DNA of 64,000 nucleotides. Source: Actinomycetota bacterium (lineage in GTDB: Bacteria; Actinomycetota; Thermoleophilia; Gaiellales; Gaiellaceae). Shown here in pieces: positions 17,356-25,871 of this stretch; the stretch's first letter is position 1, and every line of letters starts with the position of its first letter. The stretch covers positions 1 through 64,000 of the forward strand of contig VAXG01000102.1 of NCBI GenBank assembly GCA_005883355.1, given 5' to 3'. A model generated the notes under the pieces. It had not been told where the DNA came from. It did no database searches and saw only the letters and a list, made by a program, of their open reading frames with translations. A program made the position numbers and the translations under genes.

Positions 17356-18410
17356 AGGTCCTGCACATCCAGCGAATCGGTGGAATCGGCGGCTCGGAGC
17401 GACACCTGCTGACCCTCTTGCCCGCGTTGGCCGCGCGCGGCGTCGACGTTCGCTTCCTCGGGCTCGACGACGACTCGCGCGCGCCCGGCCCGTTCTACGA
17501 GGCCCTGACCGTCCCGTACGCGCGCGTTCCCGCACCCCGCGATCTTGATCCTCGACTCGCGTGGCAGGTGCGCGCGCAGACGCGGGACGCGGACATCGTG
17601 CACACGCATCTCGTGCACGCCGACGTCTACGGAGCACTGGGAGCCGACCGGCTCGTCTCGACGAAGCACAACGACGACCCGTTCCGCGCGGGGGCGTTCC
17701 GCTTCTTCGAGCGTGCGCTTGCGCGCAAAGCTGCCAAGGTGATCGCAATCACCGAGGCGCTGGCGCACTTCCAGGTGGAGCGTGTCGGTCTGCCCGCGAA
17801 CAAGGTGGAGGTCATCCACTACGGCCTGGACGACCTGCCGGCGGCGTGGGGATCGAATCCCGCAGATGACGTTCCAGCGCAGGCGCGCGTGCTACTCGCC
17901 GTTTGCCGGCTCGAGCCGCAGAAAGGCCTGGACATCGCGGTTCGAGCTCTGCCGGATATCCGCACGCGTCATCCGACGGCCGAGCTCGTCGTCCTGGGGG
18001 AGGGCCCGCAGCGCCCGGACCTCGAGCAGCTTGCGGCGAATCTCGAGGTCCCGGTGCACCTGCTCGGTCGGGTCCCAGATGTTGCCGCCTGGCTGCAGCG
18101 CGCGGACGTGCTCGTCCATCCCGCGCGCTGGGAGGGCTTCGGCCTGGCTCTGCTCGAGGCGATGCTGGCGTCGAAGCCCGTCGTGGCAACGCGCGTCAGC
18201 TCGATTCCGGAGATCGTGGTCGACGGCCAGACGGGATTGCTCGTCCCGCCCGACGAACCACAGGTACTGGCGGCCGCGGTGACGCGAGTCCTCGACGAGC
18301 CCGGCGACTACGGCGAGCAGGGCCGGAGGCGGGCGCAGTCGCAGTTCAGCGTCTCGCGCATGGCCGACCGAACGCTCGCGCTCTACGAGACGGCACTTCG
18401 CCGGACCTAG
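17352..18410 (+). CDS. GT4 glycosyltransferase (paralogue of 18407-19510)
   Basis: A 352-residue GT-B enzyme with ATG 17352 overlapping the previous stop (ATGA). The N-terminal domain starts VLHIQRIGGIGGSE, a GT4 acceptor-domain start. The donor domain has LAVCRLEPQKGLD and an E-x7-E motif in WEGFGLALLEAM. It likely uses an NDP sugar in the cytoplasm to elongate a lipid-linked glycan. It shares HTHLVHADVYG and STKH with the converging gene at 18407-19510, so the two are paralogues. The stop codons of the pair overlap in a single CTAG. It is the last gene of the asnB operon. Confidence 0.88.
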   Translation: MKVLHIQRIGGIGGSERHLLTLLPALAARGVDVRFLGLDDDSRAPGPFYEALTVPYARVPAPRDLDPRLAWQVRAQTRDADIVHTHLVHADVYGALGADRLVSTKHNDDPFRAGAFRFFERALARKAAKVIAITEALAHFQVERVGLPANKVEVIHYGLDDLPAAWGSNPADDVPAQARVLLAVCRLEPQKGLDIAVRALPDIRTRHPTAELVVLGEGPQRPDLEQLAANLEVPVHLLGRVPDVAAWLQRADVLVHPARWEGFGLALLEAMLASKPVVATRVSSIPEIVVDGQTGLLVPPDEPQVLAAAVTRVLDEPGDYGEQGRRRAQSQFSVSRMADRTLALYETALRRT

Positions 18411-19510
18411 TTGCGGGCCCCGAGCGCCCCTTCGTAGAGCAGTTCCGTCCGGTCCGTGCAGCGCTCCTGCAGGAAGTGCTCGAGCGCGCGGCGGCGGCCG
18501 GCGTCCCCCATGTCCGCTGCATGCGGCAGATCCCCGGCCAGGCGCACGATCGCCTCCTCGAGCGGTTCCGCTTCCCCGGGAGGGACGAGGAGACCGGTGA
18601 CTCCGTCCTGCACCAGCTCGCCCAGGCCGCCGATCTCCGCCGCGATCACCGGACGTGCGCGCTCCATCGCCTCGAGCGCGACCATCCCGAAGCCTTCGCC
18701 CATCGACGGGACGACGACGATCGCCGCTTCCTCGATCGCTTGCTGCACCGGCGTGACGTAGCCGAGAAAACGGACCGAGTCCCCAAGCTCCAGCTCTCGA
18801 GCAAGCGCGCGCAGAGCGGGCTCGAGCGGGCCGCGCCCTGCGATGAGGAGCTGCAAGTCCGGAATTCTCCGTCGCGCTGCCGCAAGCGCGCGCAGCAAGA
18901 CGATGTGACCTTTGATCGGAATCAAGCGTCCGACGCAGAGCAACACGGGCGCAGCGCCGGCGTAAGGACGCGACGCACCATTCGGTTCGATGCCGTAGTG
19001 CACGATCTCGAAGCTCGAGCCGTCGAAGCCCTCCACCTCCTCGAGGTATCGCGCGAGACCGCGCGAGATCGCGATGTGGGTGTGCGCGAATGTCGCGATC
19101 GCACGGTCTCCGAGCGCAAAACCGGGGTTCTCGCGAAATTCGTTGAAGCCGTGCTTCGTCGACACGCGCAGGGGAACGCCCGTCAACGCTCCGGCGAGTT
19201 GCCCGTAGACGTCGGCGTGCACGAGATGTGTGTGGAGGATCGTCGGCCGTCGGCGCGCGAGGTATCCGGCGAGACGCAGGAACGCGAAAGGATCGACATC
19301 CGCGGCCAGGGGAATGGAGTCGAGCGGAATCCCCCGACCGGTCAGCTCTCTCGCAAAGTCCCAGGCACCCGGCTCGTGCTCGTGCAGCATCAGGAAGCGG
19401 ATGTCCCAGCCCCGCTCCTTCAGTCGCGGGAGCAGCGACAGCAGGTGCGCTTCCGAGCCCGAGATCCCGGCCACCTTCTGCAGGTGCAGCACGGTGCCGC
19501 TCTGGCTCAT
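18407..19510 (-). CDS. GT4 glycosyltransferase (paralogue of 17352-18410)
   Basis: A 367-residue GT-B enzyme: VLHLQKVAGISGSEAH at the N-terminus, CVGRLIPIKGH and E-x7-E in EGFGMVALE in the donor domain. ATG 19510 overlaps the preceding stop (ATGA), making it the seventh and last gene of the minus operon that begins with the flippase at 25829. It closely resembles its convergent neighbour, with the same HTHLVHADVYG segment. A duplicated and inverted gene is therefore likely. Its donor and acceptor sugars may differ. Confidence 0.88.
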   Translation of the reverse strand: MSQSGTVLHLQKVAGISGSEAHLLSLLPRLKERGWDIRFLMLHEHEPGAWDFARELTGRGIPLDSIPLAADVDPFAFLRLAGYLARRRPTILHTHLVHADVYGQLAGALTGVPLRVSTKHGFNEFRENPGFALGDRAIATFAHTHIAISRGLARYLEEVEGFDGSSFEIVHYGIEPNGASRPYAGAAPVLLCVGRLIPIKGHIVLLRALAAARRRIPDLQLLIAGRGPLEPALRALARELELGDSVRFLGYVTPVQQAIEEAAIVVVPSMGEGFGMVALEAMERARPVIAAEIGGLGELVQDGVTGLLVPPGEAEPLEEAIVRLAGDLPHAADMGDAGRRRALEHFLQERCTDRTELLYEGALGARN

Positions 19511-20499
19511 CGCGCCGCCGCCAGGACTCCGTCGGCCCAGGTCCCGACCGAGTGTCGTTGCGCGACACGCTTGCGTAACGTGTGTCCGATCTCTGCTCGT
19601 TCGCCCTCGTCGAGCGCGGCGAACCAGCGCAGGCGTTCGGCGAGGCTCTCGGGCGAGTCCCGCTCGAAGAGCAGCGGGTAGCCGTCGAACAGCTCGTCGA
19701 ACACCGGGTTGGACGCGAGCACGGGAAGACAGGCCGCAGCGGCCTCGTAGACGACCTTGTCCGGGGCTCCCGCCTCCATGTTGTTGACGAGGATGTCGGA
19801 GCGCGCGAGCAGCTCTGGAACCTGCGCACGCGGCACGGCGTCGCCGAGGGGGATACCGAGACGCTCGAGATCGCCACGATGTCTGCGCTCGAGGTCGTTC
19901 AGCGCGACCCCGTGGAGCTGGACCTCTGCGCCCTCGACCTGCTGCACGGCTCGGAGGATCGTCTCGATCCCCTTCGCCGGCGAGTAGCGTCCGAGCACGA
20001 GCGCCCGCAGGCCGCTGCGCCCGCTGCGATCGGTGCAGGCGAACTCGTCCACGTCGATGCCGTGCCCGATCGGCAGGACCTTCGGCGAGTCGAGAGGGAA
20101 CGAGCGGCGGTCGACGGTGACGATCGCGGTGGCCAGCCGTTCGGCGGCGCGCAACGTTGTCGACGCCTTCCAGTGCGTATACCAGAGCAGGAGCGGCGTA
20201 CGCCTCGGACGCACGAGCGGTGCGGCGAGCACGACGTAGAGCGGGATCATGTGCGCGACGACTGCGTCAGCGGGCAGCGCGCGTCGCAGCGCCTGTCCAA
20301 AACGCAACGCGCGGCCGAGCCGGCTCGCAGCGCCGAAGTTGTGCAACTCGACGTTCGGCGGCAGTCCGTCGGCGCGGCCCGACTGAGCGAGCACCACCAC
20401 TTCGTCGACCCGCTCCGCCAGTGCGCGGATCTTCGGAATCGTCGCCGCGAGCACGGGATGACCCGGATCGACGCTCTGCGTGAGGAAGACGAGCCGCAT
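19507..20499 (-). CDS. GT4-like glycosyltransferase
   Basis: A 330-residue GT-B protein beginning MRLVFLTQSVDP. The donor domain shows LVLGRYSPAKGIE, ILVNNMEAGAPDKVVYEAAA (a longer spacing than the canonical E-x7-E) and LPVLASNP. It probably transfers a hexose to a lipid-linked intermediate. ATG 20499 lies 6 bp after the GNAT stop. It belongs to the minus operon from 25829 to 18407. Confidence 0.82.
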   Translation of the reverse strand: MRLVFLTQSVDPGHPVLAATIPKIRALAERVDEVVVLAQSGRADGLPPNVELHNFGAASRLGRALRFGQALRRALPADAVVAHMIPLYVVLAAPLVRPRRTPLLLWYTHWKASTTLRAAERLATAIVTVDRRSFPLDSPKVLPIGHGIDVDEFACTDRSGRSGLRALVLGRYSPAKGIETILRAVQQVEGAEVQLHGVALNDLERRHRGDLERLGIPLGDAVPRAQVPELLARSDILVNNMEAGAPDKVVYEAAAACLPVLASNPVFDELFDGYPLLFERDSPESLAERLRWFAALDEGERAEIGHTLRKRVAQRHSVGTWADGVLAAAR

Positions 20500-20505
20500 C
20501 GGCCC

Positions 20506-21393
20506 CTAGAAGAAGTCCGTGTCGCCGAGCGTGAACCGCCACGCCCGCCGATCGGTTTCCAGCTCGCCTGCGAGCGCCTTGCCCATGAGATGGAGTGTCG
20601 TGCGCGTCGGGAAGAAGCCCAGCGACGCATACGCCGCCCGGTGCTCGGGCGCAGGAATCGCAACCAGCGCGCGCGAGCCTCGCCGGACCTCCGCGAGGCA
20701 CGCGCGCAGCAGAGGTTTCGGCGGCCCCACCAGGTCGGCGACATAGGCGACGGCCGTGCCTCTGTGCTCCTTGTGACCCAGGACCGCGTAGCTCCCGCCC
20801 GATGCGAGGGCCACGTAATCACGAGGTGACTCGATGTACCTCCAGTTCATGTACTCGGCGTCGCGGATCACGTGGTTCGGCCATGACTGCGCCGCATCGC
20901 CGGCATGGCGGAACCGTTGAATGCGCGCGTACGGCTCGAGCCGGCGCGGCCGGCGCGGGAACGGCCTGGCCCAGACGCGGATCCGCCCGATCTCCGTCCA
21001 GCCGAGCGGGCCGAGAAAGATGGGTGCGGTCGGTTTCGAGGCAAAGCCGAGCACGACCGCAACGCCGCGGTCCTCGGCCTCCTGCTCGTGCTTTCGCTCG
21101 AGTGCCGGAAATATCCCGAGCCCGCGCGCGGAGGTCTCCGTCGTCGCATGGACCGAGAAGCTCGCCTCGCGCTCCGTGCCGCCCAGCATCATGCGAAACA
21201 GTGAGTGCGACGCGACTCCGGCCACACGCCCGCCGACACGCGCGACCGACATCAGCGAACCGGTTCGGTTCTCCCGGAACCACCAGTCGAACTCCTCCCC
21301 GGACAGCGCGAGGTCGCCCCACGCATCGTCCAGCAGGCGCAGGTAGTCCGCCCGCTGCTCCGGCTCGTAGGAGGCGAGCTCGTACCCGGACAC
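20506..21393 (-). CDS. GNAT family N-acetyltransferase, two-domain type
   Basis: A 295-residue protein. The first half has the GNAT order of motifs: YLRLLDDAW, MSVARVGGRVAGVASH on the central strand, SVHATTETSARGLGIFPAL (an acetyl-CoA loop resembling R/Q-x-x-G-x-G/A) and VVLGFASKP. The second half repeats a strand-helix fold with YVADLVGP and ALVAIPAPEHRAAYASLGF. In an operon with glycosyltransferases and a deacetylase it may acetylate an amino sugar or the glycan. GTG 21393 follows the deacetylase stop directly. Confidence 0.75.
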   Translation of the reverse strand: MSGYELASYEPEQRADYLRLLDDAWGDLALSGEEFDWWFRENRTGSLMSVARVGGRVAGVASHSLFRMMLGGTEREASFSVHATTETSARGLGIFPALERKHEQEAEDRGVAVVLGFASKPTAPIFLGPLGWTEIGRIRVWARPFPRRPRRLEPYARIQRFRHAGDAAQSWPNHVIRDAEYMNWRYIESPRDYVALASGGSYAVLGHKEHRGTAVAYVADLVGPPKPLLRACLAEVRRGSRALVAIPAPEHRAAYASLGFFPTRTTLHLMGKALAGELETDRRAWRFTLGDTDFF

Positions 21394-22284
21394 TTACTTG
21401 GTTGACGTGCCCAGCGCCGCATTGAAAACGCGGCGAGCGTGTGTGCCCGTGACGGTGTCTTTGAGCGAGATCAGGTCGCAGGCCCCGGCCAGGACGAGCT
21501 CGAACGTTCGCGGGGAGTAGGGCTCGATGTTGTAGCGGCGCAGCTGCAGCGGGTCGGTCGTCCGCGAGTTGGCACCGGAGACCGCGGTGAACGCAACGTC
21601 GTAGCCCGCCTGGCGGACGAGCGAGAGGTGGACGGGCTTGTAGTGCGCCTCGGAGCCCTTCACGTAGGAGAACGCGCGCACCGGCCGGCCCAGCCGCTCT
21701 TCGAGGCGCAGCTTGGAGAGGGCGATCTCGCGCGCCGCCTCGTCCACCTCGAGATCGGCCAGCGGGCGATGCGAGATGCCGTGGGACTCGATGCGGACTC
21801 CTTCGCGCTCCAGGTCCACGAGCTCCTCCCATTCGATCGTCCTGTTGAGGATGCCCTGCGCGGCGAGATGCTCCTCGTGCGGCAACGGATGCCTGTCGTC
21901 GAGATAGCCGATCGGAACGAACAGCACGGCCGGGTATCCGTACTTGCGCAACATGCCGGCGGCGTTGGCGAGGTTGTCGTAATAGCCGTCGTCGAAGGTG
22001 ATCAGCACCGCCCGTTCGGGCAGAGGTTTTCCGTCGACGTAGTGTCCGAGCACGGCGTCGAGATCGACAACCGTGTAGTCGAGGTCGCGCAGCTGGTCCA
22101 TCTGCTCGTCGAAGATCGAAACGGGCATCGTCAACGGATTGCCCGGCAGGTCGTTCACCTTGTGGTACATGAGCACGCGCAGGCTGCGCTCGCCGTTACC
22201 GTTGGCGCCGATCGCGGACGCCGTCTCGCCGATCGTCCGGTAGACGGAGTTCTTCAGCAGCTGCTTGAAACGGTCTGCGCGCAC
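21394..22284 (-). CDS. polysaccharide deacetylase (CE4)
   Basis: A 296-residue CE4 enzyme with RVLMYHKVND, the catalytic ITFDDGYYDN, and SHGISHRPL (His metal ligands), followed by RAFSYVKGSEAHY and VAFTAVSGANS typical of the NodB fold. There is no signal peptide or strong hydrophobic N-terminus, so it may act in the cytoplasm on a lipid-linked intermediate or on a nucleotide-free sugar. That differs from the anchored deacetylase at 8711-9511. GTG 22284 follows the upstream GT4 stop by 7 bp in the same operon. Confidence 0.88.
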   Translation of the reverse strand: MRADRFKQLLKNSVYRTIGETASAIGANGNGERSLRVLMYHKVNDLPGNPLTMPVSIFDEQMDQLRDLDYTVVDLDAVLGHYVDGKPLPERAVLITFDDGYYDNLANAAGMLRKYGYPAVLFVPIGYLDDRHPLPHEEHLAAQGILNRTIEWEELVDLEREGVRIESHGISHRPLADLEVDEAAREIALSKLRLEERLGRPVRAFSYVKGSEAHYKPVHLSLVRQAGYDVAFTAVSGANSRTTDPLQLRRYNIEPYSPRTFELVLAGACDLISLKDTVTGTHARRVFNAALGTSTK

Positions 22285-22291
22285 GGCGCGC

Positions 22292-23395
22292 CTAGCTTAG
22301 CCCGGCGATGCGGCCGACGAGGTCCCGCAGCCGGGAGGCGAAGTCCTCCGGCGAGACCGTCCACAGTGCGGCGCTGGAATGCGCTCCCGCGCCGAGGCGC
22401 TCGGCGAGCTCACGCCCGTCGAGGACACGAACGAGGGCGCGGGCGAGACCGTCGGTATCGCCGGGTTCGACGAGCAGCCCGTTGCTTTCGTCCTGTACGA
22501 GATCCGGAATGCCGCCGACACGGGTCGCGACGACAGGCCGGGCGCGACAGAAGGCCTCCACGATCACCCGGCCCATGCCTTCGGATCGCGACGGCAGAAC
22601 GAGTAGCGTCGAGCCGTCGAGCGCCGCGGCGACTTCGCCCGGGGTCAGGCGCTCTGTCCAGCTCGTCTGCGCGCGGAGATCTTCGACGAGTTGCTCGACG
22701 ACCGGCCGCAGCGTTCCGGAGCCGACGAAGTGCAACTGCGCCCCCGGAACTCGAGGTGCGGCGCGCCGCCACGCCTCGGCCAGCCCGTCCACGTTCTTGT
22801 ACCGCTCGAGCACACCGACGAAGAGCGCCCGGGGACTCGAGGGGAGCGGCTTCGGCGGCTCCTGCAGGAAAGAGTCGAAGTCCATGTAGGCCGGAAACTC
22901 GTCCGCCGGCTCGAGACCGAGTTCGCGCACGAGGCCGGTGGTGTAGCCGGTCACGGTGCGGATGCCGTCCGCCCGGCGCAGCGCGGCGAGCGCGACGCGG
23001 TCGGCGACCGGGCTCAGCAGTCCGCGGAGCTGTGATCCGTAGAGGCGTGTCGGTGCGCGCCAGTCGCCGTGCAGATCCACGATCACGGCCGTGTGGGCGC
23101 GCGCGAGCTTGCGCGCACTGAGCGCGGCCGCGGTCTCGTGTGCACCCTGCGCGAGAACCGCGTGAGGCTTGAACGTGCGCAGCTCACGCGCGATGCGGAG
23201 CGGCAGCGCCGCGAAGAACGCCGGACCGTCGAGAGCCGGCAACTCTCGCGCCAGGTGGAACGCACCGTTGCTCTTGCTCCCTGCGGCGACAACCCGAAAG
23301 TCGAGCTCCGCGCCGATCGCATCCCATTTCCGAACCAGACTCGGCGACAGCGGCAGCTCGACGCGGCGCGAGACGAACAAGACGCGCGGCTTCAC
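22292..23395 (-). CDS. GT4 glycosyltransferase
   Basis: A 367-residue GT-B enzyme. N-terminal domain: KPRVLFVSRRVELPL and TAVIVDLHGDW. Donor domain: FVGVLERYKNVDGL, LPSRSEGMGRVIVEAF with E-x7-E, and RPVVATRVGGIPDLV. GTG 23395 overlaps the preceding stop (GTGA). It belongs to the seven-gene minus operon. Sugar specificity cannot be deduced. Confidence 0.88.
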   Translation of the reverse strand: MKPRVLFVSRRVELPLSPSLVRKWDAIGAELDFRVVAAGSKSNGAFHLARELPALDGPAFFAALPLRIARELRTFKPHAVLAQGAHETAAALSARKLARAHTAVIVDLHGDWRAPTRLYGSQLRGLLSPVADRVALAALRRADGIRTVTGYTTGLVRELGLEPADEFPAYMDFDSFLQEPPKPLPSSPRALFVGVLERYKNVDGLAEAWRRAAPRVPGAQLHFVGSGTLRPVVEQLVEDLRAQTSWTERLTPGEVAAALDGSTLLVLPSRSEGMGRVIVEAFCRARPVVATRVGGIPDLVQDESNGLLVEPGDTDGLARALVRVLDGRELAERLGAGAHSSAALWTVSPEDFASRLRDLVGRIAGLS

Positions 23396-24525
23396 GTGGC
23401 CGCGACGCGTCGCAGGACCTGCTCGAGCTCAGCGAGGATCCGCTCCGGCGCGTACTCGGCCACGGACGAGGCAGCTGCGCCGCGGAGACGGCGACGAAGC
23501 GGCTCGTCGGCGAAGTAGCGCCGGACGGCTTCGCCCAGGGCCGCCGTGTCTCCGGGCCCGGCGAGGAGCCCATTCACCCCGTCCTGGACGACTTCCGAGA
23601 CGCCGCCTGCTTCCATTGCGAGCACGGGAGTGCCGACCGCCAGAGCCTCGACGACCGTGTGCGGGAAGTTCTCCCAGCTCGAAGACAAGATCGTCGCGTC
23701 GGCTGCATGAAAGAGCTCGAGGATGCGCTCGCGAGGCTGCGCGCCGAGAAACGTCACACGGTCGCCGATCCCGAGCTCCCCGGCCCTGGCCTCGAGCGAT
23801 TGCCGCTCCGGGCCGTCGCCTGCGATCACGAGCCTGACACCGTCCGCGCCTGCAACCGCCTCGAGCGCGCGCTCGAGCGACTTCTGCGCCGTCAGACGAC
23901 CGGCGAAGACGAGCGTCGCACCGTTCAATCCGAGGGCACGGCGAAGCTCGTCCCGCTGACCGAGCTCGACCGACACCGGCGACGGATTCGGGAGAACGCT
24001 GACGCGATCCGGAGCCACGCCCCACCCGAGCGCGAGGTCGCGCAGGTACGCGCTCGGGGTGAACACGTGCGCTGCATGGCGCAGCTCGACGTCTCGCGCG
24101 AACCGCAAGAGCGCAACCGCCGGCCCGCCGCCGTGATCCTGAAACTCGTCGACGTCGCCTGCGACGAAGCCTCGGCGCCGCGAACGTTCGAACGCCGGAT
24201 CGGCGGTGAGCTTCACGACGAACGGCTTCCGGGCCATGGTCGATCCCAGCGCGCTGCGGCCGAACATGCCCGTCGTGTAAACGACGTCCACGTGACGCGC
24301 GCGATGGTGGACGAGCGCCGCGCCGCGATAGTGGCGCACTCCGATGCGATAGTGACGCGGCACCGCGCGAATCGGATAGGCGCGCGGGGCCGGGGGTGCG
24401 TCCGCCGTCGTCACGACCTCGACCTCGTGGCCCCGGCTGCGCAAGAACTCCGCCACGTCGGGCGCGTGGCTGGCGGGCCCGCCCACGTCGGGCGGCCAGA
24501 TCCCGGACACGATCAACACCCTCAT
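23392..24525 (-). CDS. GT4 glycosyltransferase
   Basis: A 377-residue GT-B enzyme opening RVLIVSGIWPPDVGGPASH, the classic glycine-rich start of GT4 proteins. The donor domain has FAGRLTAQKSLE, SSSWENFPHTVVEAL (E-x7-E) and VLAMEAGGVSEVV. ATG 24525 overlaps the flippase stop (ATGA); upstream in-frame codons are the flippase read in another frame. It probably extends a lipid-linked oligosaccharide before flipping. Confidence 0.9.
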   Translation of the reverse strand: MRVLIVSGIWPPDVGGPASHAPDVAEFLRSRGHEVEVVTTADAPPAPRAYPIRAVPRHYRIGVRHYRGAALVHHRARHVDVVYTTGMFGRSALGSTMARKPFVVKLTADPAFERSRRRGFVAGDVDEFQDHGGGPAVALLRFARDVELRHAAHVFTPSAYLRDLALGWGVAPDRVSVLPNPSPVSVELGQRDELRRALGLNGATLVFAGRLTAQKSLERALEAVAGADGVRLVIAGDGPERQSLEARAGELGIGDRVTFLGAQPRERILELFHAADATILSSSWENFPHTVVEALAVGTPVLAMEAGGVSEVVQDGVNGLLAGPGDTAALGEAVRRYFADEPLRRRLRGAAASSVAEYAPERILAELEQVLRRVAAT

Positions 24526-25829
24526 GGCAGAACCGCCTCGACTGGTTGCGGGGCGGCAGCACCCTGGCTCGCCGGTTCGCGCCGGATCCGAAGAAAGAGA
24601 ACCGTCCAGACCACGATGAACGCCACAGTGGAAGCGAGAACGGCGCCTGCGGCACCCGTCGCGCCCCAGGCCGCACCGAGTACGACGACGAGCGGAATGA
24701 GGACGAGCGTCTCGATTCCGTGTGCCCAGATGCGCAGCTTCGGACGCCCGATCGAGACCGGAAAGCTTTTCGTCCAGCCGAAGACGAACTGCAGCGCGCC
24801 CGCGACGACGATCAGCCGCAGCGCGTCCGTCGCGCCGACGTTCTTGGAGGTGAAGAGCAGGCGGACGAGGTCCGGGGCAAGCCACAGCAACAGCGGTACG
24901 GCGAGCAGGACTCCGGCAGCGGCGCCGAGCGAGTAACGACGAACGCCGGCGAACACGGCCGCGCGAGTGCCTCGTTCCCAGGCCCGGGTCTGCTCGGTCA
25001 GCAAAACCAGACGCGCGGGCGCCGAGAGCGCGGCGAACCCTTGTTGCGGCGCCTGCGCAACGCGGAAGTACCCGACCTGGCTCGGCGACGAGACGACACC
25101 GAGAAGCAACGGGCTCAGCGTGCTCCGCAGCGCGACGACACCGGTGGCCAGGCTGGACTGGAGAACGAAGCGGGCGATCTCAGGACGCTCCTCGCCGATC
25201 GGGACGGCGGGAACACGGGGATTGCGTCTGAAAGCCGCCCAGCCGGCTGCGAGCACCGCCGCGGTCGCCAGGAGCTGCGCCACCACGATTGCCGCGATCG
25301 TCTGCGTGAGCCCGTAGCCTGTGCCGATCGCGATCGCGCCGAGCCGCAGCGCCATCGAGAGAAAGAGGAAGAATGCGCGGATGTCGTAGCGGCCGCGAAG
25401 AATGAGAGCGACTCCGCCGACGTTCTCCGGCGCCTGCGCGAGGGGCAGGACGGACGCGATCAGCATCGGCTTCAGCAGGCGGTCGTCGCCGAAGAGTGCA
25501 TGCGCCGCCGGTGCCAGTGCAAGCAGACACACTCCGGCCAACACTCCGCCGGCCAGCTTCAGCTGCAACGCTCGACTGAAGAGGCGCCTCAACCGTCCCC
25601 AGTCGTCGCGCTCCTGGAAGCGGAACCCGTACTTGACCAACGCCTCCTCGATCGTCAGGTCGAGCAGTGTCTGGAAGAACCCGGTGGCTGCGATGACGAT
25701 TGCGTAGAGACCGAGCACACGCGTCGTGAACGCGTGAGCCGCGATCACCGTCCCGAAGAAACCAAGGACGACCGAGGCATAGATCCCAGCGGCTGCCGCC
25801 GACCGGCGCCAGAAGAGCCGCGAGCGCAT
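24522..25829 (-). CDS. Wzx-like polysaccharide flippase
   Basis: A 435-residue protein with about 12-14 membrane helices, of the polysaccharide-synthase (Wzx/MATE-like) type. The opening GIYASVVLGFFGTVIAAHAF with the polar FTTRVLGLY turn, and later EEALVKYG, match Wzx flippases, which move undecaprenyl-PP-linked repeat units outward. ATG 25829 was chosen because a TAGAAT box ends 10 bases upstream; ATG 25841 would place that box over the start. It heads the seven-gene minus operon and faces the O-antigen ligase/polymerase gene, so flippase and polymerase share a divergent promoter region. Confidence 0.85.
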   Translation of the reverse strand: MRSRLFWRRSAAAAGIYASVVLGFFGTVIAAHAFTTRVLGLYAIVIAATGFFQTLLDLTIEEALVKYGFRFQERDDWGRLRRLFSRALQLKLAGGVLAGVCLLALAPAAHALFGDDRLLKPMLIASVLPLAQAPENVGGVALILRGRYDIRAFFLFLSMALRLGAIAIGTGYGLTQTIAAIVVAQLLATAAVLAAGWAAFRRNPRVPAVPIGEERPEIARFVLQSSLATGVVALRSTLSPLLLGVVSSPSQVGYFRVAQAPQQGFAALSAPARLVLLTEQTRAWERGTRAAVFAGVRRYSLGAAAGVLLAVPLLLWLAPDLVRLLFTSKNVGATDALRLIVVAGALQFVFGWTKSFPVSIGRPKLRIWAHGIETLVLIPLVVVLGAAWGATGAAGAVLASTVAFIVVWTVLFLRIRREPASQGAAAPQPVEAVLP

Positions 25830-25845
25830 TAGAACGAACATTCTA
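25830..25845 (-). promoter_or_regulatory. -10 box before the flippase operon
   Basis: TAGAAT at 25845-25840, ten bases before ATG 25829, gives a leader of only a few bases. It lies back-to-back with TAGACT of the divergent gene. Confidence 0.4.
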
Positions 25846-25859
25846 GGGAGGGCAATACC

Positions 25860-25871
25860 TAGACTCGCTCC
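25860..25871 (+). promoter_or_regulatory. leaderless-type -10 box before the O-antigen ligase/polymerase gene
   Basis: TAGACT at 25860-25865 followed by six bases and ATG 25872. No SD sequence lies at a useful distance. Confidence 0.45.

Noticed and set aside
17903-19681. Plus-strand open frame of 592 codons across two GT4 genes
   Set aside because: It is the shadow of the minus-strand GT4 at 18407-19510 and the end of the plus-strand GT4; the translation is Arg-rich with no fold pattern.
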